Notes under the pieces: model-generated
Told to the model about the DNA's origin: nothing
What the model saw: the letters and a program-made list of their open reading frames with translations, nothing else
The model's database searches: none
Assembly: GCF_005222675.1 (NCBI RefSeq)
Contig: NZ_STGE01000001.1
Coordinates: forward strand, 1 to 64,000
Direction: 5' to 3'
Length of the DNA: 64,000 nt
From: Mycolicibacterium sp. CR10
Lineage (GTDB): Bacteria > Actinomycetota > Actinomycetes > Mycobacteriales > Mycobacteriaceae
Program-made: the position numbers and the translations under genes
Shown here: positions 1-8,313 of the stretch, piece after piece
Numbering within the stretch: the stretch's first letter is position 1
Layout: every line of letters begins with the position of its first letter

Positions 1-1054
1 CGTGATCACCACCCCGGTGGGGCCAACATTCGTGAAGAACAACGGCCAAAGTGGGGCCAAGTCAGGTGACCACACTCACCTGACCTCAGCACGGAACCCG
101 ACGTGCGGGCAGAGGGTGGGTAGCGCGTGCATCTGGTCGCGGTCGCGCTCGATCAGATCGGCCGGGCGGGCACCGATGCGACGCACCCGCCGGGCATTGG
201 CCACTAGTAGCCACTGTGCGAGTTGATCGTTGAAGTCTGCGGGTGAGGCGAAGGTACGACCGGGCAGGAACGAGGTTTCCAGGTATCTGTTCGCTCGCTC
301 TACGATGCCCTTGGATTCGGGGTCAAAGGGTCGCAGCTGCACGATCCGGGTCGACACCATACCGGTGAACCCCGCGACTCCTTCGGCCAGATGACCACCC
401 CGTCCGATCCCAGACTCGTTGTCCCACAACAGCCGTCGTGGCACCGCCTTGAGCTGCCCGGTCAACAACGACCACGTTCCGGCCAGCAGATCCGAAGTCG
501 TCCGGGTCGGGATCATCATCGCGGTGATGAACCGAGAAAACGACGCCACCATCACCAACACCGGCGGTGACCCGTCCTGGCCGTAGCCCAGGGGGATCCG
601 AGCCGGCGGAAACCACAGATCGCACTGCACCTGATCTCCCGGCTGATAGGACAACCGGTCCGCGGGATCCTTGGGCGCATACTCAGGCCGGATCGCAGCG
701 ACCTTCTTGCGGAACCACGACTCAGATCCCGCCCAACCAACCCGTTCACTGATGACCTTCGCCGGCATTGTCGGAAACTGCGCCAGCAGCTCCCGCACAC
801 GCGACTCGAACGGATCAAAGGCCGACGGACCCGCCACTCGCTGATAGTGCGGCGGCGACTCCGACGCGATCGCCCTCGCGACCGCATCCCGCGAAACCAC
901 CATTTGGCGAGCGATCGCCCGAATCGACAACCCCTCACCGGTGAAGAGGTACCTCGCCTGCGCCCAGTCCTGCACTGTGATCACCCATCCGATCTTGGTT
1001 GGGTGGCCGGTTTTCAAAGAGCGCCAGTGGCCAGGAATTCAAAGAGCGCTGACA
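1..1054 (-). mobile_element. IS21-family element, partial or deleted
   Basis: The right terminus is visible. Read on the minus strand from 1054 it begins TGTCAGCGCTCTTTGAA and carries two copies of GCGCTCTTTGAA within about 45 bp, the tandem terminal repeats typical of IS21 ends with 5'-TG. Near the other side, 17-26 and 51-60 are both GTGGGGCCAA, probably the repeat array of the opposite end. Between them lies only a shortened istA. No istB helper gene is visible, so the element is deleted or istB lies outside the window. The outer left end is not seen. Confidence 0.7.
76..984 (-). CDS. istA: IS21-family transposase IstA, C-terminally shortened
   Basis: DDE-type transposase. An N-terminal helix-turn-helix (GLSIRAIARQMVVSRDAVAR) is followed by a catalytic core with DQVQCDLWF (first Asp), LLWDNESG (second Asp) and ESKGIVERANRYLE (Glu). 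GTG at 984 gives the usual IstA N-terminus (VITVQDWAQAR); an ATG at 1017 would start inside the terminal repeats. The protein stops at about 302 residues, just after LCPHVGFRAEVR, where IS21 IstA proteins normally run on for 100 or more residues. Transposition activity is therefore doubtful. A perfect inverted repeat TCAGGTGA/TCACCTGA (63-70, 77-84) overlaps the stop. Confidence 0.75.
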   Translation of the reverse strand: MITVQDWAQARYLFTGEGLSIRAIARQMVVSRDAVARAIASESPPHYQRVAGPSAFDPFESRVRELLAQFPTMPAKVISERVGWAGSESWFRKKVAAIRPEYAPKDPADRLSYQPGDQVQCDLWFPPARIPLGYGQDGSPPVLVMVASFSRFITAMMIPTRTTSDLLAGTWSLLTGQLKAVPRRLLWDNESGIGRGGHLAEGVAGFTGMVSTRIVQLRPFDPESKGIVERANRYLETSFLPGRTFASPADFNDQLAQWLLVANARRVRRIGARPADLIERDRDQMHALPTLCPHVGFRAEVR

Positions 1055-1320
1055 GCGATCGCTCCGATAACAACGCCATCGTCGGTGACGCGTTCCTCCG
1101 GCGGGCTACCGGCCCAGGAACCCGGCCCCCGCTGAGTCCAGGACACCATCGGATTGAACCCCGGACTCACTTCGAGTTGGACCCTGTTGTCTGCGAGACG
1201 CAAGACACCGGTGCGACGCGGCGCATCAACGTGCTCAGCTCCGGCATCAGACGAAGAACGCGGCACTAACTCGAAGAGGCCGATTGTCTCGGCGATCTGC
1301 TCCGGAAAACGATCGACCAT
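1055..1320 (-). pseudogene. 5' part of an unknown gene cut by the IS21 element
   Basis: An open frame starts at ATG 1320 and runs leftward with normal-looking codon use for about 88 codons. It reaches the IS21 terminus at 1054 and stops a few codons inside the element. The peptide (…RTGVLRLADNRVQLEVS…FNPMVSWTQ…) is not recognised. The simplest reading is that the element inserted into this gene and removed its 3' part. Only the N-terminal portion survives, so no function can be given. Confidence 0.4.
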
Positions 1321-1406
1321 CCACCAAATCTAGGCCACATCCACACTCGTGCACCTGGTGTGTGGGGCAAACTCTGTCGGCCCACCATTCAATGCGGGCC
1401 GTGACC

Positions 1407-1640
1407 CGTGCCGACAAGGCCGGCAGGCGCAACGCCAATCTGAAAGCCGCGCTCGGCGAGCTCGCCGCCACGGCGGCACACACCGACACCTTCCTCGGCG
1501 AACGCTTTCGCCTTAACGTCAAGCGCCGAGGCAGACTTATGGCCTTGGTCGCGATCGCTCGTCCCATACAAATCATCATCTGGCACCTGCCCGCCGACCG
1601 GCGGTCCCCACCGCGACCTCGGACCCGACCCGACTACCAC
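1407..1640 (+). pseudogene. IS110-family transposase C-terminal remnant
   Basis: Translation gives KAGRRNANLKAALGELA…AAHTDTFLGERF…RRGRLMALVAIARPIQIIIWHL, which matches the C-terminal Transposase_20 end of IS110/IS116/IS902 transposases (typically AAxxAAxTKxTFLGERYR…RRGKKKAxVAVxRSILVIIWHLL). There is no start, no DEDD N-terminal domain, and the frame degenerates after the WHL motif. It is a relic and not a functional gene. Confidence 0.6.
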
Positions 1641-1890
1641 CGCAGGTCCATCCGGAGCGAACGCAAGCGACGTAATCCCATTGCCGAACCCGCCGCGATG
1701 ACATCCGGGTCATCCTCATAGCCGCCGTCTGACCCCAAATGCACAGTGACGCAAGGACACTCTCCTCCGGAGACTCCTCGGCTACCCGCAGGCTCGCACG
1801 TCATTTCCGGTCTGACCAGACAAACTCTGCTCCGATCGAGCGACCACTGAAACCCCGGTTGAGTTGACCTCATCCGTCGGTCGACGTGTG

Positions 1891-1971
1891 CAGGGTTCCG
1901 TCGATGGGATGAGGGCATTTACACAGAACCCTGAATTTCTATCTGTGGACATTCTAGGAATGTATGATACA
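1891..1971 (+). promoter_or_regulatory. Inverted repeat and GntR-like palindrome upstream of the first catabolic operon
   Basis: CAGGGTTC (1891-1898) is exactly inverted at GAACCCTG (1926-1933). 28 bp further downstream, TGTATGATACA (1961-1971) is a perfect 5+1+5 palindrome that resembles FadR/VanR-type GntR operators (GTAT-N-ATAC). Both lie 65-145 bp before the proposed start of the hydrolase at 2035, so they probably belong to its control region. No GntR gene is present in the window. Confidence 0.4.
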
Positions 1972-2034
1972 CATGGCTATATTGTCCGCTCGCCGAGAGG
2001 AAGCCCGAAGTTGCTCCAACATGATTCAATCTGG

Positions 2035-2910
2035 GTGAGCTTGCTTGGAGCGCAGACACGCTTCGTGGATGTAGCCGGCATACGAACCCGGACGATTCAG
2101 GCCGGGAAGGGTCCGGACCTCATTCTCCTGCACGGGGGAGGTGGTCACGCCGAGGCCTTCGCTCGTAACGTGACGGCCCTGTCGCGTCATTTTCGGGTGC
2201 ATGCACTGGACCTTTTGGGTCACGGTCTCACCGGTGCCGGTGCGGCGGCCCCGGAACGGAAGGACTATGTCAACCACCTTGTCGGGTACATGGATATGGA
2301 AGGCATTGACCGAGCGCACCTCGTGGGCGAGTCGTTAGGAGGTTGGATCGCTGCGTGGACTGCGTTGGAACATGCCGAGCGCGTCGACCGGTTGATCTAC
2401 GTGTGCGGCGCGCGGTTGATGTTGAAGGTCGGCGACTCTGCCGAGGCCCGCACCGCTGCCGGACGCGCAGAGCTTGCTCGGGTCACCCAGCAATTCCTAG
2501 CTGACCCGAGCCCGGCGACGGTGCGTGAGAGAATGGCGTGGCTGTTCCACCAGCCTGACCGCGACCTGACCGATGAATTGGTGGCGCTGCGATGGGCGCT
2601 TTACCAGACCGCAGAATCACGGTCGGCGCTGATGAACGCGACAGCTGCACCCTCAGCAGCCACTGCCGAGGACAATCTCACCGCTGAGCGACTGGGCAGC
2701 TTGACAAGGCCTACGCTGGTGCTGTGGACGAGTCACAACCCCTCGGCTACCGTGGAATTCGGCCAGAAGGCAGCTGCGCTGATTCCCGACGCTGATTTCG
2801 CATTGATGGAGGATTGTGGCCACTGGCCGCAATGGGAACGCCCGGAGGAGTTCAACCAGATCCTCACCGATTATCTCAATGGTGACCGCGAATCCCTAAA
2901 GCAGCGATGA
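2035..2910 (+). CDS. Alpha/beta hydrolase, meta-cleavage-product hydrolase type
   Basis: About 291 residues, the usual size of C-C bond hydrolases (BphD/MhpC group) that split meta-ring-fission products in the cytoplasm. Visible: oxyanion-loop HGGGG (near residue 33), nucleophile elbow GESLGG (Ser100) and a C-terminal DCGHWPQWERP with the catalytic His. GTG 2035 is chosen because the conserved fold begins there (VDVAGIRTRTIQAG); the frame stays open to 1864 but that part does not look conserved. Its stop overlaps the next start (ATGA), so it is translationally coupled to the dioxygenase. An esterase acting on an aromatic ester is the main alternative. Confidence 0.8.
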   Translation: MSLLGAQTRFVDVAGIRTRTIQAGKGPDLILLHGGGGHAEAFARNVTALSRHFRVHALDLLGHGLTGAGAAAPERKDYVNHLVGYMDMEGIDRAHLVGESLGGWIAAWTALEHAERVDRLIYVCGARLMLKVGDSAEARTAAGRAELARVTQQFLADPSPATVRERMAWLFHQPDRDLTDELVALRWALYQTAESRSALMNATAAPSAATAEDNLTAERLGSLTRPTLVLWTSHNPSATVEFGQKAAALIPDADFALMEDCGHWPQWERPEEFNQILTDYLNGDRESLKQR

Positions 2911-4232
2911 TGGAAGCAATCGGTTCCAAGACAGCGTCGGCGCCGGCGGTAGACTCGTCCGCGTTCTACGACCAGGCGGTGTACCAGCGCGAACTCGATG
3001 CCATCTTCAAGCGTTCATGGCTGTTCGTCGGCCATGAGTCGATGATCCCCAAGCCCGGTGATTTCCGCACAACCTATATGGCCGACGACGCCGTCATCGT
3101 CTGCCGGGACAAGGCATCCAATATTCGTGTGCTGCTGAACAAGTGTCGGCATCGGGGCAATAAAGTCTGTCAGTTCGACAAGGGCAACGCGAACATCTTT
3201 CACTGTAGCTACCACGGCTGGAGTTACGACACCGCTGGACGACTGCGCAGCGCTCCGCTCAGCGACAGCGTCTACGGGTCGCAGTTCGACAAGTCCAGCA
3301 TGGGTCTGGTGTCTCCGCAGGTGGCTACCCACAAAGGCCTCATCTTTGCGTGCTGGGATGACTCGGCGCCGCCGCTGAGGGAATATCTCGGGGAGGACCT
3401 GCTGTGGTACCTCGACAACTTCTTACTCGGCACCGACCCCAAGGGTCTGCAGGTCGTTCCAGGTCTACATCGCTATCTCATGCCCGTCAACTGGAAGTTG
3501 CTGGCCGAGAACTTCGGCGGCGACCAGTACCATTTCGCAGCCACCCATGGATCGGTCGCCGCACTATCGAATGCCGGGCAGACGGCCCGCATCAACTTTT
3601 CGATCGACGAGGGGCAGCATTACAGCGTCGTCCTCGATGGCTGCGCGCCCCATGGATTGCTGCAGCTCGCAATCGGTGACAATTTCTACCAGGATGATCT
3701 CGCCCACGCGGAGACGCTCGGTTCCGAAGCGGTCGAATGGCTCACCGAACGACAGCGCCGACAGAATGAGCGCTTGGGCGCATACCCAGTGCAGCCCTAC
3801 AGTTTTCATGTCGCCAATATCTTCCCGAACTTCAGCATGATCGGCATGGGCACGGCCTTTTATGGCCGGGGATTCATTATGTGGCAGCCTCGCGGGCCGC
3901 GGTTGACTGAGGTTTGGGAGTGGTGCCTGGTGGAAAATTCCGCGCCCCGCACGGTCAAGGAGCGCATGGTCTTCGTCTTGAGTCAGCGGCAATCGGCGGC
4001 CGGTCTCGTGACCCCCGATGATCACGAGAACTTCGAACGACTTTCCGACGCCCTCGATACAGGAGTCGCCCGGGAGGTGCCGTTCAATTACTCGCTCGGC
4101 GAGGATGTCGAACCGGTGGACTCGCTCATTACAGAGTTACCCGGCAACGTCAGGCCGCAGATCAGCGAAACCTACCAGCGTGAGTTCTATCGGCACTGGC
4201 AACGAGCTATGACTGCACCGGCCTCATCATGA
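2907..4232 (+). CDS. Rieske ring-hydroxylating dioxygenase, alpha subunit (pair 1)
   Basis: Large oxygenase subunit, 441 residues. The Rieske [2Fe-2S] ligands are C80-x-H82 (KCRHRG) and C100-xx-H103 (CSYHGW). The mononuclear iron site is NFGGDQYHFAATH with H209 and H214 and bridging Asp206. It adds O2 to an aromatic ring to give a cis-dihydrodiol. It overlaps the hydrolase and the beta subunit by ATGA on both sides. The neighbouring Gfo/Idh dehydrogenase is the type that rearomatises phthalate-like dihydrodiols, so a carboxylated aromatic substrate is inferred, not shown. Confidence 0.9.
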   Translation: MMEAIGSKTASAPAVDSSAFYDQAVYQRELDAIFKRSWLFVGHESMIPKPGDFRTTYMADDAVIVCRDKASNIRVLLNKCRHRGNKVCQFDKGNANIFHCSYHGWSYDTAGRLRSAPLSDSVYGSQFDKSSMGLVSPQVATHKGLIFACWDDSAPPLREYLGEDLLWYLDNFLLGTDPKGLQVVPGLHRYLMPVNWKLLAENFGGDQYHFAATHGSVAALSNAGQTARINFSIDEGQHYSVVLDGCAPHGLLQLAIGDNFYQDDLAHAETLGSEAVEWLTERQRRQNERLGAYPVQPYSFHVANIFPNFSMIGMGTAFYGRGFIMWQPRGPRLTEVWEWCLVENSAPRTVKERMVFVLSQRQSAAGLVTPDDHENFERLSDALDTGVAREVPFNYSLGEDVEPVDSLITELPGNVRPQISETYQREFYRHWQRAMTAPASS

Positions 4233-4741
4233 AGAACAGTCCTTTGGACGTCGAACTGCGGCTACGAATACATGAATTCTACGCGCGCGAGACCATGCTT
4301 CTCGATGATGGGCGGCTGAACGAGTGGCTGGAGCTGCTGGCAGAGGACGTCAAATACACAATGCCGTTCCCAGAGTCCAGCACGCATCCGGCGGACGATG
4401 ACGACGGCTTACCCCCGTTTCTGCTATTCAACGACGATTGGGAGTCTCTCAAGCTCAGAATCAGCCGCCTCGACACCGGGCTCGCCCCGGGAGAAACTCC
4501 ACGCACGATCACCCAGCGTGCAGTCAGCGACATCCTGGTCACCGATGTGTCCGACGACGAGGTGGGCGTCCGGTCCAGCGTCATGGTTTTTCTCGTGCGC
4601 CATGAACGCCACGAGTGCTTTTTCATCGGCAAACGACAGGATGTTCTACGGCTGGATGAACACGTGGGTCTGCTGCTGGCCGCCCGCGTCATCACGCTGG
4701 CCCATAGCGTTCTCCCACGGGCGATTTCGATCTTCTTCTAG
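4229..4741 (+). CDS. Ring-hydroxylating dioxygenase, beta subunit (pair 1)
   Basis: 170 residues with the NTF2-like fold of dioxygenase small subunits. The opening EFYARETMLLDDGRLNEWLELLAEDVKYTMP matches the family pattern (xxFLYxEAxLLDxxxxxxWLxLLxxDxxYxxP), with a C-terminal LLLAARVITLAHSVLPRAISIFF where the family has LLDxxxLxxxNLSxFL. It is structural: it holds the alpha3beta3 hexamer. Start overlaps the alpha stop (ATGA). There is no ferredoxin or reductase in this operon, so electrons must come from elsewhere. Confidence 0.88.
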   Translation: MKNSPLDVELRLRIHEFYARETMLLDDGRLNEWLELLAEDVKYTMPFPESSTHPADDDDGLPPFLLFNDDWESLKLRISRLDTGLAPGETPRTITQRAVSDILVTDVSDDEVGVRSSVMVFLVRHERHECFFIGKRQDVLRLDEHVGLLLAARVITLAHSVLPRAISIFF

Positions 4742-4778
4742 TACCCCAGTTGACAATCAACCATCAGATAGGTCGCTC

Positions 4779-6008
4779 ATGACAGATGTCGCTTCACGCG
4801 AACTGGGCCTAGGATTTCTCGGAATCGGTCAGGCAGTCGCCAGGATCTTTCAGCAGTACCCCGACATGTCATCGCTGCCATATCGGATTACGGCGGCAGC
4901 TGATACCCGATCCCACTCTCTAGCTCGCTTCGCCACCGAGTTCGCAGGTAGCACCTACACCGACGCAGAGCAACTGTGTGCCGACCCGAGCGTGGACGTC
5001 GTCTACATCGCTACTCCTCCTGAACTGCATCGGGACCATGCCTTGATGGCTGCGCATTACGGCAAACACATGATCGTCGAGAAGCCGTTGGCCATGTCGG
5101 TCGACGAGTGCACGCAGATGGTCGACGCGGCAGACGCTGCGGGCGTGAAACTGATGGCTGGCCATACACACAGCTTTGACGCGCCGGTGCGAGCCATGGC
5201 CGACCTGGTACGCAGCCGCGAGCTTGGCGAGTTGCTGATGGTAAACACCTGGAATTTCAACGACTTCAACCGCCGACCGTGGCCGACCTCGGAGTTGCGT
5301 TCGACTAGCGGGCCCGTTCTCAACCAAGGACCTCATCAGGTCGATGTTGTACGGCAGATAGCCGGCGGTTTGGTCCGTACCGTGCGTGCGTCGACGATTT
5401 GGGACGAAGTCCGGGAATGCGTCGGCGGATACACCTGCCACCTCGAATTCCAATCGGGGGTGTCGGCCACCCTCGTCTATGACGCGAGGGCGTTCTTCGA
5501 TGTCGCGGAGTTGCATTCCTGGGTGGCAGAGGACGGCGGCCACCGCAGTCCGCTTGCAAACCAGCGGGTCGCCCGCAACTTCGCTCAGCTCAGCCGGAAT
5601 TCTGACCAACTCGAATCGGCGCTGGAGGCCCAGAAGGAGCAGGGCCGCTACGGCGCAGCGACGGCAACCGAAGAGTCACAGGAACTCTGGGGTTACTCCG
5701 CGCCGGGCGAGATCGTGCATCACCCCTACTTCGGCCTCACTGTGGTCAGCTGCCAACACGGTGCAATCAGACAGTCGCCGGACGGTCTATTGGTCTACGG
5801 GCAGGATGGATTGCAGGAGATACCGGTCGCCCACACGATGCGTGGTAGGGCGGCCGAGTTGGCTGAACTACATCGGGCGATCACCGAGGACCGTCCTGTG
5901 CAGCACGACGGCCGATGGGGCCGCGCCACGCTGGAAGTGTGTTTCGCCATCCTGCAATCAGCCGGCGAATCACGCGAAGTCGTTGTCTCCCAGCAGGTTG
6001 CGGTGTGA
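4779..6008 (+). CDS. Gfo/Idh/MocA oxidoreductase, probable cis-dihydrodiol dehydrogenase
   Basis: 409 residues. The N-terminal NAD(P)-binding GLGFLGIGQAVA is followed by the family signature EKPLAMSVDECTQMVDAA and GPVLNQGPHQVDVVRQI. Phthalate 4,5-dihydrodiol (Pht4) and phthalate 3,4-dihydrodiol (PhtB) dehydrogenases belong to this family, and its place directly after a Rieske pair fits that job: oxidising the dihydrodiol acid to the catechol. ATG 4779 (MTDVASRELGLGF) is taken as start; the frame is open further upstream through the beta subunit, but that is a shadow. Annotation as a generic sugar dehydrogenase would be the less likely alternative. Confidence 0.82.
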   Translation: MTDVASRELGLGFLGIGQAVARIFQQYPDMSSLPYRITAAADTRSHSLARFATEFAGSTYTDAEQLCADPSVDVVYIATPPELHRDHALMAAHYGKHMIVEKPLAMSVDECTQMVDAADAAGVKLMAGHTHSFDAPVRAMADLVRSRELGELLMVNTWNFNDFNRRPWPTSELRSTSGPVLNQGPHQVDVVRQIAGGLVRTVRASTIWDEVRECVGGYTCHLEFQSGVSATLVYDARAFFDVAELHSWVAEDGGHRSPLANQRVARNFAQLSRNSDQLESALEAQKEQGRYGAATATEESQELWGYSAPGEIVHHPYFGLTVVSCQHGAIRQSPDGLLVYGQDGLQEIPVAHTMRGRAAELAELHRAITEDRPVQHDGRWGRATLEVCFAILQSAGESREVVVSQQVAV

Positions 6009-6023
6009 GTCGGAGGAGCTGTC

Positions 6024-6995
6024 GTGGGTGAAATCGTAGCGGGGTACGCGTCCTCCCATGCCTTCACTTTCATCCCGCCCAGCAGGTGGGAAGGCTTCCG
6101 GATAAAGAACCGGCAGAGTTACGCACTACGTCACGGTGCGACACCACCTGACCCTGCAGGGAGACACGAAGAACCATTCGAAGCCGCCGCGGCACGTTAC
6201 GCGCAAATTGAGAACGGACTACGGCGGTTACGGGACAGCATCAGACGTGACCGACTGGATTGCCTGATCCTCATCGGTGATGACCAAAACGAAAACTTCG
6301 ACGGATCCGCACTTCCCCAGATAGCCATCCACACCGGAGCGGGGTTCATCGTGTCTGACCGATTCCTGCCAGCCCCCCGGCCCTGGAAAAGTTCACCCGA
6401 ACTCAGTAAGGACTTGAGTGAGCATACCGTCGAGGCCGGGTTCGACGTCACCGCAGTCACCGATTTTCGTGACAGCACCTTGCACTCACACGCACACGGT
6501 GAAATCGTGGCAAACATCCTCCGGGACAACCCAATCCCGGTGGTGCTGGTGTTCCTCAATGCTGTGCATACACCGTCGTTATCGCCGAAACGGTGCTTCG
6601 CGCTCGGCCGCGCAATCGCCGACGCCGTGCGGTCACGCCGCCCCGCAGGCGAGCGGATAGGTCTCTATGCCTCCGGTGGGCTGTCACACTTCACTGCCGG
6701 CTATCCGTGGGCCGCCTACCATGGGCTACACGTCCACGGCTCCATCGACGACGAGTTCGATCAGCGCACTCTAGAGCTTCTTTCCTCCGGGAATGGTTTC
6801 GAGTTGAGTAACCTGACCAGTGAGGACCTGCTCAACACTGGCAACATCGAGCTGAGATCATGGATATGCGCCGTCGGCGCTGTCGGCGGCGACACCCGGT
6901 GGGCGAGCGTCTACGAACCGATCCCCCGCGCCCTGATGGGAATGGCCGTCGCGTGGACCGAAAATCACCAGAACGATGCATGCCCTAAGGCGTGA
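6024..6995 (+). CDS. Extradiol ring-cleavage dioxygenase, class III (LigB type)
   Basis: 323 residues. A metal-ligand-type H12 in ASSHAF, the LIGDDQNENF strand common to LigB-like dioxygenases, and a later SGGLSHF are visible. It should open a catechol ring next to the diol using Fe(II), and its product could be the substrate of the hydrolase at the head of the operon. GTG 6024 follows a good ribosome site (GGAGGA at 6012-6017). The small alpha-type (LigA) chain is absent, so it is of the single-chain kind. Confidence 0.82.
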   Translation: MGEIVAGYASSHAFTFIPPSRWEGFRIKNRQSYALRHGATPPDPAGRHEEPFEAAAARYAQIENGLRRLRDSIRRDRLDCLILIGDDQNENFDGSALPQIAIHTGAGFIVSDRFLPAPRPWKSSPELSKDLSEHTVEAGFDVTAVTDFRDSTLHSHAHGEIVANILRDNPIPVVLVFLNAVHTPSLSPKRCFALGRAIADAVRSRRPAGERIGLYASGGLSHFTAGYPWAAYHGLHVHGSIDDEFDQRTLELLSSGNGFELSNLTSEDLLNTGNIELRSWICAVGAVGGDTRWASVYEPIPRALMGMAVAWTENHQNDACPKA

Positions 6996-7151
6996 GACAC
7001 GCACTCCCCATGGCGAATTGAAGGGGGGCGCAGATGTGCTGACATCGCGGGCGGTACTTATCGGTCGCCCGATCGCCCGGTGGACGCTTGTTCAAGAACC
7101 CAACACGCTGTTCGCCGGCGGCTTGTCGGCCAATCGCCGAGGTCTTACCCG

Positions 7152-7193
7152 TTGACTCGACGGCACAGGAACCATAATCTCTGTAAAACAGAG
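7152..7193 (+). promoter_or_regulatory. Promoter with 15-bp palindromic operator (copy 1)
   Basis: TTGACT (7152-7157) and TAATCT (7175-7180) are spaced 17 bp. CTCTGTAAAACAGAG (7179-7193) is a perfect 6+3+6 palindrome at the presumed start point. The block CATAATCTCTG…ACAGAGTTGA-TTCCACC recurs almost base for base upstream of the dioxygenase at 60.2 kb. It lies roughly 90-350 bp before two small frames and the aldolase-type decarboxylase. The palindrome has the size and form of IclR-family sites. Confidence 0.6.
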
Positions 7194-7284
7194 TTGATTT
7201 CCACCAAGAAGATGTCCAGACGCTTTGAGTCCAGGCACCGAATCGCGGCGCAACCGGTGACGCTTCGTAGTGGGGTCTCGGCTG

Positions 7285-7395
7285 ATGAACGCCGATGATT
7301 CCTGCACCGGTGTCGCCAATAGGTTCGTCCTGGCGCCCCTTGCGCTCGGTGCCACAGCAACCGTCGCCCAACGCAGACGGACAAGAAGGAAGTGA
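7285..7395 (+). CDS. Small open frame, 36 residues
   Basis: ATG 7285 to TGA 7395, ending in RRRTRRK after a hydrophobic stretch (FVLAPLALGATATVA). It is the first frame downstream of the 7.15-kb promoter. No family is recognised. It may be a leader peptide or a decayed piece of a longer gene, and coding status is unproven. Confidence 0.2.
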   Translation: MNADDSCTGVANRFVLAPLALGATATVAQRRRTRRK

Positions 7396-7400
7396 AACCG

Positions 7401-7511
7401 ATGGTAATCATCGCACCCGACAGCGCTCGTCGCACTTTGCGCAGAGCCTCTGCGAACGTCGTTATCGTTTCCGAGAACCGCACCTATACCGAAGCCCTGG
7501 GCTGCCGATGA
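7401..7511 (+). CDS. Small open frame coupled to the aldolase start
   Basis: ATG 7401 follows AAGGAAG and encodes 36 residues (MVIIAPDSARRTL…). Its TGA overlaps the ATG of the class II aldolase gene (ATGA at 7508-7511), the same coupling used by the real genes here. It could be a leader whose translation delivers ribosomes to the aldolase, or a truncated gene. No homology is recognised. Confidence 0.3.
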   Translation: MVIIAPDSARRTLRRASANVVIVSENRTYTEALGCR

Positions 7512-8257
7512 GCTCCACCGCTTCGGGAACGGGATTCGGCCCTGAGCGACAGGCGATCGCGCTTGCTTGCCGCGTCCTCGCGGCGCGCGACTTGGCGCCA
7601 GGCATCCTCGGCCACATCAGCCTGCGCGTCGACGGGGATCGGCTGCTGATCCGATGCCGCGGTCCCCTGGAGCAAGGGCTGGCGTTCACCACCGCAGAGG
7701 ACATCCGTTTGGTCACGTTGGACGGTACCGAGGGTGCCACGGGAGAACTCGATGGCGGTTACCAGCCCCCGAACGAGTTGCCGCTGCACACCGAGGTGCT
7801 TCGCGCCCGACGCGATGTCAATGCTGTGGTGCATGCGCACCCCGCGGCGGTAGTTGCCGCCGACCTCGCCGGTCTAGCAGTCCGACCGATCGTCGGAGCG
7901 TTCGACATCCCTGGTTTTCGGCTTGCCGCGGGTGGCGTGCCCGTGTATCCGCGGGGAGTGTTGTTGCGGAATAGGCAACTCGCCCAGGAAATGGTTGCTG
8001 CCATGGGCGGCCGACCGGTGGTCATTCTCCGGGCACATGGGCTCACTAGCGTTGCCGAGACTGTCGAGCGGGCGGTGATGCACGCGATCAGCGTCGACAC
8101 CATCTCACGTTTGTCGCTTCAGATCGCTTCTGCGGGTGGCATCTTGGCTGACCTGACAGACGATGACGCAGCGGAGCTTCCTGATCTCGGTAGCGCACTG
8201 AACGACACCATCGCATGGCGCCATGAGCTCGGACGCCTGAAAAACCATCGGTCCTAG
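7508..8257 (+). CDS. Class II aldolase/adducin family protein, probable dihydroxyaromatic-acid decarboxylase
   Basis: 249 residues. The family signature is clear: GHISLRV, the metal-binding NELPLHTEVLRARRDVNAVVHAHP (Glu and two His) and a third His in LRAHGLTSV. In actinobacterial phthalate clusters this family supplies 3,4-dihydroxyphthalate decarboxylase (PhtC), and the neighbouring Rieske pair and Gfo/Idh dehydrogenase support that role; a fuculose-type aldolase is the alternative. ATG 7508 gives a compact protein. The gene has its own palindrome-bearing promoter and converges with a MarR gene. Confidence 0.75.
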   Translation: MSSTASGTGFGPERQAIALACRVLAARDLAPGILGHISLRVDGDRLLIRCRGPLEQGLAFTTAEDIRLVTLDGTEGATGELDGGYQPPNELPLHTEVLRARRDVNAVVHAHPAAVVAADLAGLAVRPIVGAFDIPGFRLAAGGVPVYPRGVLLRNRQLAQEMVAAMGGRPVVILRAHGLTSVAETVERAVMHAISVDTISRLSLQIASAGGILADLTDDDAAELPDLGSALNDTIAWRHELGRLKNHRS

Positions 8258-8313
8258 AGAAATCTGCGGAAACAACTGGCGCAGAGTCAGGACATTCCCG
8301 GCTATGGCGTGGT

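Noticed and set aside
4398-4778. Upstream extension of the Gfo/Idh dehydrogenase frame
   Set aside because: It lies wholly inside the dioxygenase beta gene in another frame; the enzyme's Rossmann start matches ATG 4779.
8258-8313. Terminator between convergent aldolase and MarR genes
   Set aside because: CTGCG…CGCAG gives only a 5-bp stem with a 12-base loop and no U-tract; too weak to call.
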